In this document: positions 25,978 to 35,312 of the stretch, piece by piece
How the letters are laid out: each line of letters starts with the position of its first letter
Position numbering within the stretch: position 1 is the first letter of the stretch
DNA from: Deltaproteobacteria bacterium
Lineage (GTDB): Bacteria; Myxococcota; Kuafuiibacteriia; Kuafuiibacteriales; Kuafuiibacteriaceae
Length of the DNA stretch: 64,000 nt
Direction: 5' to 3'
Assembly (NCBI GenBank): GCA_016703535.1
Contig: JADJBV010000001.1
Coordinates: 4,516,001 to 4,580,000 of the forward strand
The notes under the pieces: model-generated
What the model saw: only the letters and a program-made list of their open reading frames with translations
Database searches by the model: none
Told to the model about the DNA's origin: nothing
Position numbers and translations under genes: made by a program

Positions 25978-28281
25978 TCAATCGGCGGGCCGGAGCAACT
26001 CGAAGACCCGCGGGTTATCTTGGAAGAGCACCCCTTCGGCCAAGTTGCGGAGGTCATAGGTGCCGGAGACGATCTGAGCGCCGGTGCCTTGGCCGCTGAT
26101 CCGGCCGTTCTTCAGGATCAGCCGAGACTGGTCGTTCACGAAGCGGACCCCGTAGAGGCCGTTGTCGTAGATGGCAAAACGATCGACCTCGACGGAGGCC
26201 GAAAGCGCCACCACCAGACCGTCGCTGACGCCTGAGTTGCAGGAGAAGGCGATGCACGTGCTGGTGCTGGTGCCGGTGATCGCCAGTTCGGTGACCACCG
26301 CCCGGGTGTTGCCGTCAAACGCGTACAGGCCGATGGAGTGGCTGTTGACGATCTTCAGGCGTTGGCTCTCGAAGAGGGCCCCGCGAGCCAACTCAACGCC
26401 TCGGCCGAAGCCGTTGTCGACCGCCCGGGGTCGGGTGTTGCGGATCAGCAGGTCGTCGAGGGCCAGTCGCCCGGCGTCCATGATGACCCCGTGGCCATGG
26501 TTGGCGTAGAGGTCGACCCGAGCTCCGTTCACCACGCCCCCCGCGGAGACGTAGATGCCGGGGGCGAAGCCGAACTCATTTCCGGGTTGGGTCTGCTGCA
26601 CGGTCACGTCGTAGAGTTCGGCCGAAGCCTGTTGGCCACGGACGTAGATCCCGTGGGCCGAGGCCCGCAGGAACAGACCCCGTTCGACTTTGGCCCGCCC
26701 GTGCTCGTACAACTCCATGCCGCGCCCGTTGGGGAGGCCGACCCCGCCGCGCCCGTCGCGGATCAGGACGTCGCTGGCCTCGACCGTACCTTGGGTCTCG
26801 AAGAAGAGGATCCCGGCGCTGCGATATCGTTCGATCCGCAGGCGTTGGACCCGAAAGGCCGCTTCACTTTGGGTGTAGAGCCCAGCGCCGTTGAGGTCGG
26901 TCAAGACCACGTCGGACACGCTGGCGGTGGTCGACTCGGCCACGTAGATGCCGTTGGAGACCCCTCGGGCCCAGATCCCTCGGCCCTGCCAAGAAGAACC
27001 TCGGACCGCGATCGCCGTCCCGAAGGCCTGGTCGATCCGCAGGTCGTCGGTCACCAAAGAAGGGACCTGGCCCACCAACACGCCCTCCCCCGCCACGTCC
27101 TCGAGGGAGACGGCCTGCAGGTGGGTCGAGTCGCCGCCTTCGACCAACACCCCAAAGAACACGTCGTGGATCCGCACCTGGAAGAGATCCAAACGAGCGC
27201 CGGAAGCGCTGATCCCGGTGCCTGAAGTTTGGCCGACGAGCTCGATCCCGCGCAACGAAGCCGCGCCACCGTTGATCAAGACTCCAAAGCCATCGACCTC
27301 GATGGTCAGGTCTTCCAGCTCGACTCGGCCGCCGGTGATCTGGACGGTGGGCAGGCCATCGCGCAAAGGCGGCGCCAAGATCGTCCCGCCGGGACACGCG
27401 CCGATGACGCGGCGGTCTGCGGTCATCACGAGGCGTTCGTCGAAGCGAGCCTGAGCCAAGGCCAAGACCGCCCCCGCAGGAGCGGCGCTCAACGCGGTCA
27501 CCAGGCGCTGGTAAGGCGCGGCCAAAGATCCATCACCACCCGCGGGCGCCTCGGGATCGACGTAACGAATGGGCGTTCCGACGGGCAAAGCCGAGGAGTA
27601 CCGCCCCTGACAAAGGTGACCCAGAGGCGTGCAGGCGCTGCGACCCGGCCAGAGGCCTTCGCCGCTGGGACAATCGATCGGGGCCGTTGGTCCCGGTTCA
27701 CAAACCCGGAGCCCGTCCTTTTGGCTGACGCTCCAGCCGTCCAGGCACTGATCCAAACGAGGGGGTTGGGGTGGCGCGGGCGGGAGGGGTTCGACCGGCC
27801 TCGGGCAAGGCGAAACGCAGGACAACACCTCAGGCACCCGCCGGAACATACAACCCCCACCCTCCAGGCAGGACTCGACGCTGATGTCGGCGACCCGCAG
27901 CTCCCGCAGGCGCTCCGGCAACTCGGTGTCTTCTTGCCAGGCGCTGGCGTCTGAGCCCCCGACCCGGGTGTGATGGATGGCCCTGGGCACGGGCAGCGGT
28001 GAGCCGGCGCCGTCGATCGCGAGGGGACCGGCCCGCAGGTTGAGATCTTGGAGGGGCACGGCGTAGGCCAGGCTCCAGATCTCCAGATCTCCTTGGTTGC
28101 CGATGTCCAAGGTCCGGACCGGCGCTTGGTCTCGATCGATCGCCTCGAGCAGCCGGCCGTCGGGGGTCTCGACGATCATGATCACCGCCCGGGTGCCGGG
28201 GCCGAGCGGAGGGGTGAGGTCGACCCGGGGGCTGCAGGCCACCAGGGTGAAGGCCAAGACGATCAGCCCACGTCGGCTCAC
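25978..28281 (-). CDS. Lipoprotein with right-handed parallel beta-helix
   Basis: 767 residues; the GTG start overlaps the previous stop (GTGA). The lipobox is L-V-A-C. A Cys-containing N-terminal region (to about 250) includes a Pro-rich spacer. From about 290 to the end there are tandem Beta_helix-type rungs: short strands with G-V/I-L/Y-V repeats such as G-I-Y-V-A-E-S, G-I-Y-V-R-G, G-I-Y-V-S-A. The fold is usual in surface polysaccharide- or adhesion-related proteins. No catalytic lyase residues can be assigned. It is the last gene of the four-gene overlapping operon. Confidence 0.8.
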   Translation of the reverse strand: MSRRGLIVLAFTLVACSPRVDLTPPLGPGTRAVIMIVETPDGRLLEAIDRDQAPVRTLDIGNQGDLEIWSLAYAVPLQDLNLRAGPLAIDGAGSPLPVPRAIHHTRVGGSDASAWQEDTELPERLRELRVADISVESCLEGGGCMFRRVPEVLSCVSPCPRPVEPLPPAPPQPPRLDQCLDGWSVSQKDGLRVCEPGPTAPIDCPSGEGLWPGRSACTPLGHLCQGRYSSALPVGTPIRYVDPEAPAGGDGSLAAPYQRLVTALSAAPAGAVLALAQARFDERLVMTADRRVIGACPGGTILAPPLRDGLPTVQITGGRVELEDLTIEVDGFGVLINGGAASLRGIELVGQTSGTGISASGARLDLFQVRIHDVFFGVLVEGGDSTHLQAVSLEDVAGEGVLVGQVPSLVTDDLRIDQAFGTAIAVRGSSWQGRGIWARGVSNGIYVAESTTASVSDVVLTDLNGAGLYTQSEAAFRVQRLRIERYRSAGILFFETQGTVEASDVLIRDGRGGVGLPNGRGMELYEHGRAKVERGLFLRASAHGIYVRGQQASAELYDVTVQQTQPGNEFGFAPGIYVSAGGVVNGARVDLYANHGHGVIMDAGRLALDDLLIRNTRPRAVDNGFGRGVELARGALFESQRLKIVNSHSIGLYAFDGNTRAVVTELAITGTSTSTCIAFSCNSGVSDGLVVALSASVEVDRFAIYDNGLYGVRFVNDQSRLILKNGRISGQGTGAQIVSGTYDLRNLAEGVLFQDNPRVFELLRPAD

Positions 28282-29192
28282 GGCACCACGATGTTCAGAG
28301 TCCAGTCGTAAGGCAAGAAGCGATCGATGTTGATCCCGCTCAGCCCCGCCTCCCGATGGTTCTTGAGGAAGTTGGTGGCCGAGCCGAAGGTGCGCTCCCA
28401 GTCCAGCGCGTAACTCTCGAACAACACCGAGATCCCGTCGGGTCCGGCGCCCTTGTTGGGGCTGGCGGCGAAGCCTCGGGCCTGTTGATCGAGCTGCTCG
28501 GCCAAGCCGGTGGCCCGGTAGGCGTAGGGCGCCTGATCCCGCAGGTTGGGGCAGCTCCGGGCCGCACAGTTGAGGGCCACGTGGATCCGGGCGTCGACCG
28601 GGGCGCCGGCCCATAACTCTTGGTGCAGTCGCCGCATCACGTCTCGGGTCGCGTCGTCGCTGGCGATGAAGGAGGCGTGGGCCTCGTCGCCCCGGATCAC
28701 GCCGTGCTCCACTTGGTTGAGGGACAAGACCTCGCCGCCGTAACGACCGTTGGGGAGATCGAAGAAGACGAAGTTCTCCTCGGAGACCTGGTAGTCCACT
28801 TTGGCCGGGAGTTGGGCCAAGACCCCCTGAATCACCGTCGCGTTGTAGGCGTTGATCCAATAGGCCAGGCGTTGCTCCAAGCCCTCGAGCTGGCTGGCCT
28901 TCAGCACCGCGATCGCCGCCAGGTATTGATCGAGCAACAAGGAGGATTCGCCGTCGGCCAAGAGCCCCCGGTAGTCGAACAACACGTATTCGGCGTCGGC
29001 CCGCACCACGTGCCGGGCCAACACCTGATCGAAGGCCAAGTGATCGTAGGTGGTGACCTCGGCCAAACGCCGTTGGGTCGCTTCGTCGAGGGTGCCGCCG
29101 CCGGGACCACTCGGCGGGGTCCCGTCATAAGCGACCCACTCGCCGCAGCCCACCAACAGCAGCAGCAGAAACGGGAGCCGATCAAAGCGCAT
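28278..29192 (-). CDS. DUF547 lipoprotein
   Basis: 304 residues with signal peptide and lipobox L-L-V-G-C. The DUF547 core shows the diagnostic segments W-I-N-A-Y-N-A, L-S-L-N-Q-V-E-H-G-V-I, and H-V-A-L-N-C-A-A-R-S-C-P. DUF547 is widespread with no established role. The ATG at 29192 (rather than 29210) gives the signal peptide and overlaps the preceding beta-barrel gene by 11 bases, while the stop overlaps the beta-helix gene by four. Confidence 0.9.
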   Translation of the reverse strand: MRFDRLPFLLLLLVGCGEWVAYDGTPPSGPGGGTLDEATQRRLAEVTTYDHLAFDQVLARHVVRADAEYVLFDYRGLLADGESSLLLDQYLAAIAVLKASQLEGLEQRLAYWINAYNATVIQGVLAQLPAKVDYQVSEENFVFFDLPNGRYGGEVLSLNQVEHGVIRGDEAHASFIASDDATRDVMRRLHQELWAGAPVDARIHVALNCAARSCPNLRDQAPYAYRATGLAEQLDQQARGFAASPNKGAGPDGISVLFESYALDWERTFGSATNFLKNHREAGLSGINIDRFLPYDWTLNIVVP

Positions 29193-30006
29193 AAGAAACT
29201 CCCAGGCCAAACGACAGCCCGTTGGCCGAGTTTTTGGCCAAGGTCAAAGCGTCGAAGTTGGCCTCCAGCGCCAGGCCCTCCCAGACCGGCGCGTACACCG
29301 AAAGCCCGAGGCTCAGATAACCTTTGGTGTAGGCGTCGTCGGCCAAAGGCAACACGCCTCCCAGGTTGGCGGCCAGAACCCAACGACCGATCGGCGTCAA
29401 CCCAACTTGCGCATTGGCCACCAAGGAGTCGGCGAAGTTGCGGCTCGGCGCCCCTTCCCCGATGAACACCTCGGTGCGGAGCCGGTAGCCGAACTCAAGG
29501 AAGGCGTAGAGCGGCAGGCCCAGCGGCGGCAAACCCACCGAAGCCCAAGCGGTCAGGTCGAGCTGGCCGTCGCCCCGCAATGGGAATTGAGCGGCCGCGT
29601 AACCTTTGGGTTGGGCCACGTCGTAGAGGGGCACCTTCCCCTCGAGGCGCAGCGCCGCCGGGAAAGGCGGAAGCTCGGGGCTCCACTGGGCGCCCAGCAA
29701 CAGGTCACCTCCACCGGCGGCGAAAAAGCGGTTGCCGCTGTCGAAGGTGTTTCGACCGATCACGTACGGCAAGAAGGCTTGCACTTGCAGCCGGTCCCAC
29801 ACCCCGACCTCTCCATAAAGCGCCGAGGTGAGGCTGAGGTGATCCGCACCCTCTTGGAAGCGGCCGTCCCGCCCCACGAAGCCGTTGGCCAGGTAGGCCC
29901 CCTCCCAGGCCTTGAGGTACAGCTGGCCCGCACTTTTGCTCCAGGGCCCGGCCCAGGCGGCGCTCGGCCCCACCAGCAGGGCGAGGAGCAGCACCCAGGT
30001 CTTCAC
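29182..30006 (-). CDS. Outer-membrane beta-barrel protein
   Basis: 274 residues with a cleavable signal peptide (A-W-A) and alternating hydrophobic/polar beta-strands through to a C-terminal S-Y-A-L, as in outer membrane barrels. It resembles the transporter/meta-pathway phenol-type barrel group only in general pattern. The GTG start overlaps the upstream stop (GTGA). It holds a GCAAG-N4-CTTGC palindrome at 29769. The operon context suggests it anchors or exports the lipoproteins beside it. Confidence 0.75.
   Translation of the reverse strand: MKTWVLLLALLVGPSAAWAGPWSKSAGQLYLKAWEGAYLANGFVGRDGRFQEGADHLSLTSALYGEVGVWDRLQVQAFLPYVIGRNTFDSGNRFFAAGGGDLLLGAQWSPELPPFPAALRLEGKVPLYDVAQPKGYAAAQFPLRGDGQLDLTAWASVGLPPLGLPLYAFLEFGYRLRTEVFIGEGAPSRNFADSLVANAQVGLTPIGRWVLAANLGGVLPLADDAYTKGYLSLGLSVYAPVWEGLALEANFDALTLAKNSANGLSFGLGVSYAL
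29769..29782. repeat. GCAAG-N4-CTTGC palindrome, copy 6
   Basis: Spacer AAGG; within the minus-strand beta-barrel gene, read as V-Q-A-F-L-P. Confidence 0.85.
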
Positions 30007-31013
30007 AACTTCACGAAGCCGGGGTTGAGCTGAATCGGGGTGCTGAGCAGGTTTTGGTACGGCAGGTTGGCGTGGGGCGCGTCCCGCACGCAAGAGACCT
30101 CCAACGTGGGGAAGAGCTGGAGCCGCCGCTGGATCTCGGCCAAAGAGCCGGCCAGGTAGCTGTACGGGATGTCGTAGTAGTGGAGCTGGTAGAGGTACTT
30201 GCGACAGCCGTTGGAGACCGCCTGAGCCATGTTGCCGTTGTCCTGGATGACGATCTCTTCGCAGGCCGAGGGATCATTGCCGGCCAAAGTGAAGGCGTAG
30301 AGGCGACGATCATAACTCGGCCAGTTGTTGAGGCTCGGGCACACGCAGCCGTTGATCTGCTCACACGACGCAGCTTGACTGACCCGAGCCAGGTTGTGCT
30401 TCACGTAGAACTCGTCTCGGAGGCCCTCGAAGAACACGAAGCAGCCGCCGTTCTGATAGTAGCCCTGCCCATCGGTGAAGGCCGCCCAGGCGTAGACGTT
30501 GTTGGGGGGTGTCCCGGTGCAGTCCCAGTTGGGCACGTTGACGCCGGCGGTTTGGGTGGTCGGGCACGTCTCGGAAGAGTTGTTGTCGCAGTTGTCGTCG
30601 AAGTGATCGTTGCAGATCTCGGTGGCGCCGGGGTTGGACCAAGGATCATCAGGGTTGCAGTCGCCGGCCCGGCGCGAATAACCAGGCAACTCTTGGCCGG
30701 GGACCAAACAGGCGTCGGTGGTCATGTTGGACTCGCCATAACCGTCCATGTCCCGATCGGCGAATACGGTCAGGTCGACGCACATCCCGGCGTCCCCCGC
30801 GCCGGCGTCGGGAAGGGCGCCCGCGTCCACGCCCGAGATCACCCCGGTGTCGCGCACCCCGGTGTCGCCGCCGACGCCCAGGTCGTTGACCACGCTGCTG
30901 TCGTTGTTTGCTCCCGCGTCGACGCCATCGCCCGGGTCGGCCTCGCTGGCGCAAGCCGCGAACACCAGGCTAAAGGAGCAGAGGAAGGGCCATTGCCGAA
31001 GCTGGGCGAACAT
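30003..31013 (-). CDS. Lipoprotein with D-A-G linker and one MopE-type metal-binding motif
   Basis: 336 residues with lipobox F-A-A-C. Residues about 25-75 are a D/A/G/V-rich linker. A single MopE-type unit follows (about 80-140): D-R-D-M-D-G-Y-G, A-G-D-C-N-P-D-D, N-P-G-A-T-E-I-C and D-D-N-C-D-N-N. The C-terminal 180 residues, with several Cys and many aromatic residues, are unrecognised. It is the first gene of the operon that continues with the barrel, DUF547 and beta-helix proteins. Its ATG lies about 20 bases inside the predicted start of the divergent hydrolase gene. Confidence 0.7.
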   Translation of the reverse strand: MFAQLRQWPFLCSFSLVFAACASEADPGDGVDAGANNDSSVVNDLGVGGDTGVRDTGVISGVDAGALPDAGAGDAGMCVDLTVFADRDMDGYGESNMTTDACLVPGQELPGYSRRAGDCNPDDPWSNPGATEICNDHFDDNCDNNSSETCPTTQTAGVNVPNWDCTGTPPNNVYAWAAFTDGQGYYQNGGCFVFFEGLRDEFYVKHNLARVSQAASCEQINGCVCPSLNNWPSYDRRLYAFTLAGNDPSACEEIVIQDNGNMAQAVSNGCRKYLYQLHYYDIPYSYLAGSLAEIQRRLQLFPTLEVSCVRDAPHANLPYQNLLSTPIQLNPGFVKL

Positions 31014-32135
31014 CCACGGAGCGTACTCCGGGCCTGCCACTGGGCCAAGGCCGCCGGGTTGTTGACCTTGATCCAGTGTCAACCCTCGGTCCCGGCGCCA
31101 CCCCCGGTCAGCGCCGCCGACGAGGCCGCGGCGATCGCCGGGTTGCCCGAGCCCAAGGCCAACTTGGCGCGGCGCGGCTTCGCCCTGGGCCTCTTCGCGA
31201 GCACCGTCGATCCCAAAGAACGGCGCGCGATCTACCGGACGTTTTTGGCCGAGCTGAAGGCCGCCGGCGCGACGGACGTGGAGCTGGTGGTGCGTTGGTC
31301 TCAGCCCGACATCAACGCCGAGGTGATCGGCCCTGACCCCACCATCGCTACGCCGGATCCCGTGCTGCGGGAGGTGATCGGCTTCGCCAAAGCCGAAGGG
31401 CTGCGGGTGTTCTTGATGCCGATCGTCCACGTGGAGGCCCGAAGTTCGGGCGAGTGGCGCGGCACCTTGGCGCCCCGGAGTTGGGATCGTTGGTGGGAAA
31501 GTTATTCGCAATTTATCTTGCACTACGCCGCCCTCGCCGAGTCCGAAGGGGTGGCCTTGTTTGCGGTCGGCAGTGAGCTGATCAGCACCGAGTCTCAAGC
31601 GGGGCGGTGGCGCCAGCTGATCGCCTTGGTCCGAGGCGTCTACCGCGGACAGCTGACCTACTCGGCCAACTGGGATCACTTCGAGCCGGTCCGGATCTGG
31701 GACGCGGTCGACGTGGTCGGGGTCACCGCTTATCAACCGCTCTCCAGCGGCGCCACCGACGAGGCCAGCTTGGACCGAGGCCTGAGCCGCTTTTTGCTCC
31801 GGCTGCGGATGTGGCTCTCCGAGTCACCGCGCCCGTTCTTGATCACCGAGGTCGGTTATCCTTCGAGCGCTCACGCCGCGGCCCGGCCCTGGGATCAACG
31901 GGAGGGCCCGGTGGATCTGGCGCTCCAGACCCGCTGTTATCGAGCGCTTTATCGGGCCTTGGCCCAAGAACCCCACCTGGAGGGCCTCTACTTTTGGAAC
32001 TGGTTCGGGCACGGCGGCGCCGACGACGGCGGCTACACGCTGCGAGGCAAACCGGCGTTGGCGGTGGTCAAGCTTTGGTTTCGGGGGGCCGGGACCGGCA
32101 CGGGCGCGGCGGGCGACATGGGCTCCAAGAAGTAG
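30993..32135 (+). CDS. Clan GH-A TIM-barrel glycoside-hydrolase-like protein (GH113-like)
   Basis: About 380 residues. The barrel runs from about residue 55. The catalytic pair expected in clan GH-A is visible: acid/base Glu195 in V-G-S-E-L-I-S and nucleophile Glu286 in I-T-E-V-G-Y. T-Y-S-A-N-W-D-H-F and V-G-V-T-A-Y-Q-P-L match GH113-type mannanases and related proteins. The start is uncertain: TTG 30993 has AGGAAGG just upstream and gives a signal-like N-terminus ending L-I-Q-C, while TTG 31059 is a shorter choice. The 3' end overlaps the convergent fatty acid hydroxylase gene by 103 bases. Confidence 0.75.
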   Translation: MPKLGEHPRSVLRACHWAKAAGLLTLIQCQPSVPAPPPVSAADEAAAIAGLPEPKANLARRGFALGLFASTVDPKERRAIYRTFLAELKAAGATDVELVVRWSQPDINAEVIGPDPTIATPDPVLREVIGFAKAEGLRVFLMPIVHVEARSSGEWRGTLAPRSWDRWWESYSQFILHYAALAESEGVALFAVGSELISTESQAGRWRQLIALVRGVYRGQLTYSANWDHFEPVRIWDAVDVVGVTAYQPLSSGATDEASLDRGLSRFLLRLRMWLSESPRPFLITEVGYPSSAHAAARPWDQREGPVDLALQTRCYRALYRALAQEPHLEGLYFWNWFGHGGADDGGYTLRGKPALAVVKLWFRGAGTGTGAAGDMGSKK

Positions 32136-32848
32136 CTCATCTCGGCCACAAATCCGTAGGGCTCGGTGGGTTCGCCGTAGACCAACTCTTCACCGGCGAC
32201 GGGCCAACGGGCGGTGCGGAAGATCAGATCGAACAAGGTCAACGAGATGCCGAAGTTCACCTGAGCGCCGACCGCGTGGTGGAGCCGGTGGTAGGCCGGG
32301 CTGACCAACACCTTGTCGAGGGGGCCGAGGGAAAAGGCGTGCCCCGAGTGCTGGTAACTTTTCAGCAGCGTGTAGCAGGCGAAGTAGAGCTCGAGGGACG
32401 TCGGGCTGAAGCCGAGGCCGACCAACACCACCGCCATCAGGGCCCCGGACACCACCACCTCGAGGGCGTGGGTGTGGGTGACCAACCAGAGATCGTAGGC
32501 CGGCTCTCGATGGTGCTGGACGTGAAAGCGCCAAAGCCAGCCGTGGCGATGTTTGACGTAGTGGAGCGACCAGCCCAAGAGCTCGGCGATCAAAAAACAG
32601 CCGGCGAAGTTGAGGACCGGGTGGCTCGGGAAGTGGACCCAAGGGGCCATCCGGGCCCGCAAGACCTCGCCGAGGAGCCGCACCATCAAGGCGCTGAAGA
32701 TCGCCGCGGTCAAAAAGGCCCAGTTGCGGAGGCGGCGGGCCCGAGGCCCCCCAAACAGACCTTCACGAAAGGACGGGACCAGGAGCTCCAGGCCGATCAG
32801 GAGGGCAATAGCGATCGCTAACCCTACGTCCTGAATGGGGGCATCCAT
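32033..32848 (-). CDS. Sterol desaturase / fatty acid hydroxylase superfamily membrane protein
   Basis: 271 residues with three to four transmembrane helices and the di-iron histidine boxes H-Y-V-K-H, H-V-Q-H-H and H-R-L-H-H. This superfamily hydroxylates or desaturates lipids or carotenoids using O2. The last ~30 residues are Pro/Ala-rich and are encoded opposite the hydrolase gene end. It is divergent from the GNAT/GH3/Rieske set (67 bases away), so it could share a promoter region and pathway with it. Confidence 0.9.
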   Translation of the reverse strand: MDAPIQDVGLAIAIALLIGLELLVPSFREGLFGGPRARRLRNWAFLTAAIFSALMVRLLGEVLRARMAPWVHFPSHPVLNFAGCFLIAELLGWSLHYVKHRHGWLWRFHVQHHREPAYDLWLVTHTHALEVVVSGALMAVVLVGLGFSPTSLELYFACYTLLKSYQHSGHAFSLGPLDKVLVSPAYHRLHHAVGAQVNFGISLTLFDLIFRTARWPVAGEELVYGEPTEPYGFVAEMSYFLEPMSPAAPVPVPAPRNQSLTTANAGLPRSV

Positions 32849-32914
32849 GGAACGATGTCAGGTTAGGTAGTCAGGCCGGATCTCGCAACCGACACTCTTC
32901 CGAGGGGCGCCCGA

Positions 32915-33715
32915 ATGGGAAAGGCGCAGGATGTTTGGGTGGCCGGCCCGAGCGGAAAGTTGGTCGGCCGGGTGGAGCCGGTCTCGGGCTTGTCGGCGTC
33001 GGACCGGGCCGCCATGTGGTCGTTGTTCCAAGGTTACTACGCCGAGGTGACGCCGGAGCTCTTCGAACGGGACCTGGGGCAGAAGCAGCTGCTGATCGTG
33101 CTGCGAGACTCGGGAGATCAGAGCCTCAAAGGCTTTTCGACCATCGAAATCTACCGGAGGCACCTGGAAGGCCGGCCCTTCGTGGCGTTGTTTTCGGGCG
33201 ACACGATCATCGACGAAGCCTACTGGGGTCAGTCGGCGCTGCAACGGACCTTCTTCCGGACCCTCTTCCTCTTGAAGCTGGAGCGGCCGTGGGTGCCGGT
33301 CTACTGGTTCCTGATCTCCAAGGGCTACAAAACCTATCTGCTCTTGGCGCGGAACTTCCCGGTCCACTACCCGCGCCACGATCGGCCGACGCCGCCCCGG
33401 GTCCAGGCGATCTTGGACTTCTTGGCCCAGGACAAGTTCGGCTCGGCCTATCAGGTTATGCAAGGTATCTTGCGTTTCGCCGAACCCCACGGGCGCCTCA
33501 AGGAGGGCATCGCGCCCCTCGACGCCGACCTGATGACCCTGCCCGACGTCCGCTTTTTCGTGCAGCGCAACCCGGGTCACGCCCGGGGTGAGGAGTTGGT
33601 GTGTTTGGGGGAGGCGACCTTCAGCCTGCCCTTCTATTTCGGCGGTCGCTTGCTCCTCAAAGCAGCTCGCCACACCGTGCGACGACTATGGGCCTTCGCG
33701 ACCGCCTCCTCCTGA
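32915..33715 (+). CDS. GNAT-fold-like acyltransferase, first gene of a small biosynthetic set
   Basis: 266 residues, no signal peptide. Weak GNAT features: a mid-protein beta segment G-F-S-T-I-E-I-Y, then V-A-L-F-S-G-D-T-I-I-D, and W-F-L-I-S-K-G-Y-K-T-Y near 130-140, which resembles the acyl-CoA-binding half of GNAT or N-acyl-amino-acid-synthase-like enzymes. No exact family is recognised. The stop lies 28 bases inside the GH3 gene, so the two are translationally coupled. It carries the palindrome at 33460. Confidence 0.6.
   Translation: MGKAQDVWVAGPSGKLVGRVEPVSGLSASDRAAMWSLFQGYYAEVTPELFERDLGQKQLLIVLRDSGDQSLKGFSTIEIYRRHLEGRPFVALFSGDTIIDEAYWGQSALQRTFFRTLFLLKLERPWVPVYWFLISKGYKTYLLLARNFPVHYPRHDRPTPPRVQAILDFLAQDKFGSAYQVMQGILRFAEPHGRLKEGIAPLDADLMTLPDVRFFVQRNPGHARGEELVCLGEATFSLPFYFGGRLLLKAARHTVRRLWAFATASS
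33460..33473. repeat. GCAAG-N4-CTTGC palindrome, copy 7
   Basis: Spacer GTAT; within the GNAT-like gene before GH3 (M-Q-G-I-L-R). Confidence 0.85.
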
Positions 33716-35295
33716 GCGGGCTCACCCGCGGTTATGCCGCCACGCTGCGCCCCGCTTGGGAGCGCTTCGACGCCGCCGCCAAAGATCCCCACCCCCACCA
33801 GGCCCGTGGTTTGGTCCACTTCCTCGAGCAGCACCAGCACACCCTCCGGGGCCAACGTTACGGTTATGGGCGCCTCGACGGCATCCGGGCGTTTCAAGAT
33901 CAGGTGCCGGTCGGCGACTACGAGGCCTACCGGGAGGACATCGATCGGATCGCCCGCGGTGAACCTGGGGTGTTGACCACCGAACCGGTGCGGGTCTTGG
34001 AGCGCAGCTCAGGGACCACCGGCGGGGCCAAGTTGATCCCTTACGGCGCCGGCCTGCTGCGGGACTTTCAGGCCGCCACCGGGCCCTGGTTGTGGTCCTT
34101 GTTCCAGCATCGGCCCCAGCTCCACGGGACCCGCAGCTACTGGTCGGTTTCGCCCGTGGCTCGAACCGAAGAGCGGAGCTCTGGCGGTCTACGGATCGGC
34201 TTCGAGGACGACACCGAATATTTCGATCCGCTCTCCCGCTTTGCCCTCTCCCGTTTGTTGTCGGTGCCATCCGAGGTCCGCAACCTGCCGATGGAGGAGT
34301 GGCGAGACGCGACGCTCCGGCACCTGTTGGCCGACGAGGAGTTGGGCTTCATCTCGGTGTGGAGCCCGACCTTCTTGACCGAGTTGATGTCGTCCTTGGC
34401 CCGCCGCTTGGACCACCTGTTGCTCGAGTTGCCACCCCGACGCGCCGCCGACATCCTGCGAGGTTTGGATCGCTACGGCGCCATCACCGGACCCGCGTTG
34501 TGGCCGCGCCTCTCGATCATCTCTTGTTGGGCCGATGGCCCAGCGGCCGCGTTTTTGCCCACGCTCAAGCGATGGTTCCCGGGGGTGGAGCTGCAGCCGA
34601 AGGGCCTCTTGTCCACCGAAGGGGTGATCTCCTTTCCGCTGACCGTCGAGGGCCAGCCCCTCCCTGGCGCGGTGGCGGCGGTGACCAGCCACTTCTTGGA
34701 GTTCGTCGACCTCGATCACCCGACCGAACGGCCGCGGTTGGTCGGAGAGTTGGTGGTGGGCGGTCGCTACACGCCGCTGTTGACCACCTCGGGTGGCTTG
34801 GCCCGTTATGCGCTGCGCGACGAGGTGGAGTGTGTCGGGCGTTATCGGTCCCTGCCGCTTTTGCGTTTTGTGGCCAAGTTGGATCGGGTCAGTGATCTGG
34901 TGGGCGAAAAGATGACCGCCGCCGACGTGGACCGGGCCTTGGTGACGATCCGCCAGCGAGAGCCCTTGGAGTTCGCGTTGTTGGTGCCCGAGTTGTCACC
35001 CCACCCGCGTTATCGCCTGCTTTTGGAGGGCCCCATCGATGACCAAACAGCGGCGAGGATCGGCGGAGAACTCGATCGCCTGCTGACCGCCAACCCCCAA
35101 TACCGTTACGCCCGGGAGCTGGGGCAACTGGGGGAGGTGGTGGCCCAGCGGGTGAAACAAGGTTGGACCATCTACCAGGCGGAGCGGATCCGACGCGGGC
35201 AAAAGGCCGGAGATCTCAAGCCGACCCAACTGGATCCCGAGCTCGGCTGGGCCGAGGTCTACGGTCAACCCGCCGCGTTGACCGGCTCACGTTAG
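33688..35295 (+). CDS. GH3-family acyl-adenylating / amide synthetase
   Basis: 535 residues. GH3 enzymes (named for plant auxin-responsive proteins) activate a carboxylic acid with ATP and join it to an amino acid or amine. The ATP-binding signature R-S-S-G-T-T-G-G is near residue 106. Other GH3-like segments are the early D-Y-E-A-Y-R-E-D-I, a central L-L-S-T-E-G-V-I, and the late hinge L-V-G-E-K-M-T. The ATG overlaps the upstream gene. Bacterial GH3 substrates are mostly unknown; here the acyl donor could be lipid-derived given the neighbours. Confidence 0.85.
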   Translation: MGLRDRLLLSGLTRGYAATLRPAWERFDAAAKDPHPHQARGLVHFLEQHQHTLRGQRYGYGRLDGIRAFQDQVPVGDYEAYREDIDRIARGEPGVLTTEPVRVLERSSGTTGGAKLIPYGAGLLRDFQAATGPWLWSLFQHRPQLHGTRSYWSVSPVARTEERSSGGLRIGFEDDTEYFDPLSRFALSRLLSVPSEVRNLPMEEWRDATLRHLLADEELGFISVWSPTFLTELMSSLARRLDHLLLELPPRRAADILRGLDRYGAITGPALWPRLSIISCWADGPAAAFLPTLKRWFPGVELQPKGLLSTEGVISFPLTVEGQPLPGAVAAVTSHFLEFVDLDHPTERPRLVGELVVGGRYTPLLTTSGGLARYALRDEVECVGRYRSLPLLRFVAKLDRVSDLVGEKMTAADVDRALVTIRQREPLEFALLVPELSPHPRYRLLLEGPIDDQTAARIGGELDRLLTANPQYRYARELGQLGEVVAQRVKQGWTIYQAERIRRGQKAGDLKPTQLDPELGWAEVYGQPAALTGSR

Positions 35296-35312
35296 GAGGT
35301 TAGGCCAAGTTT

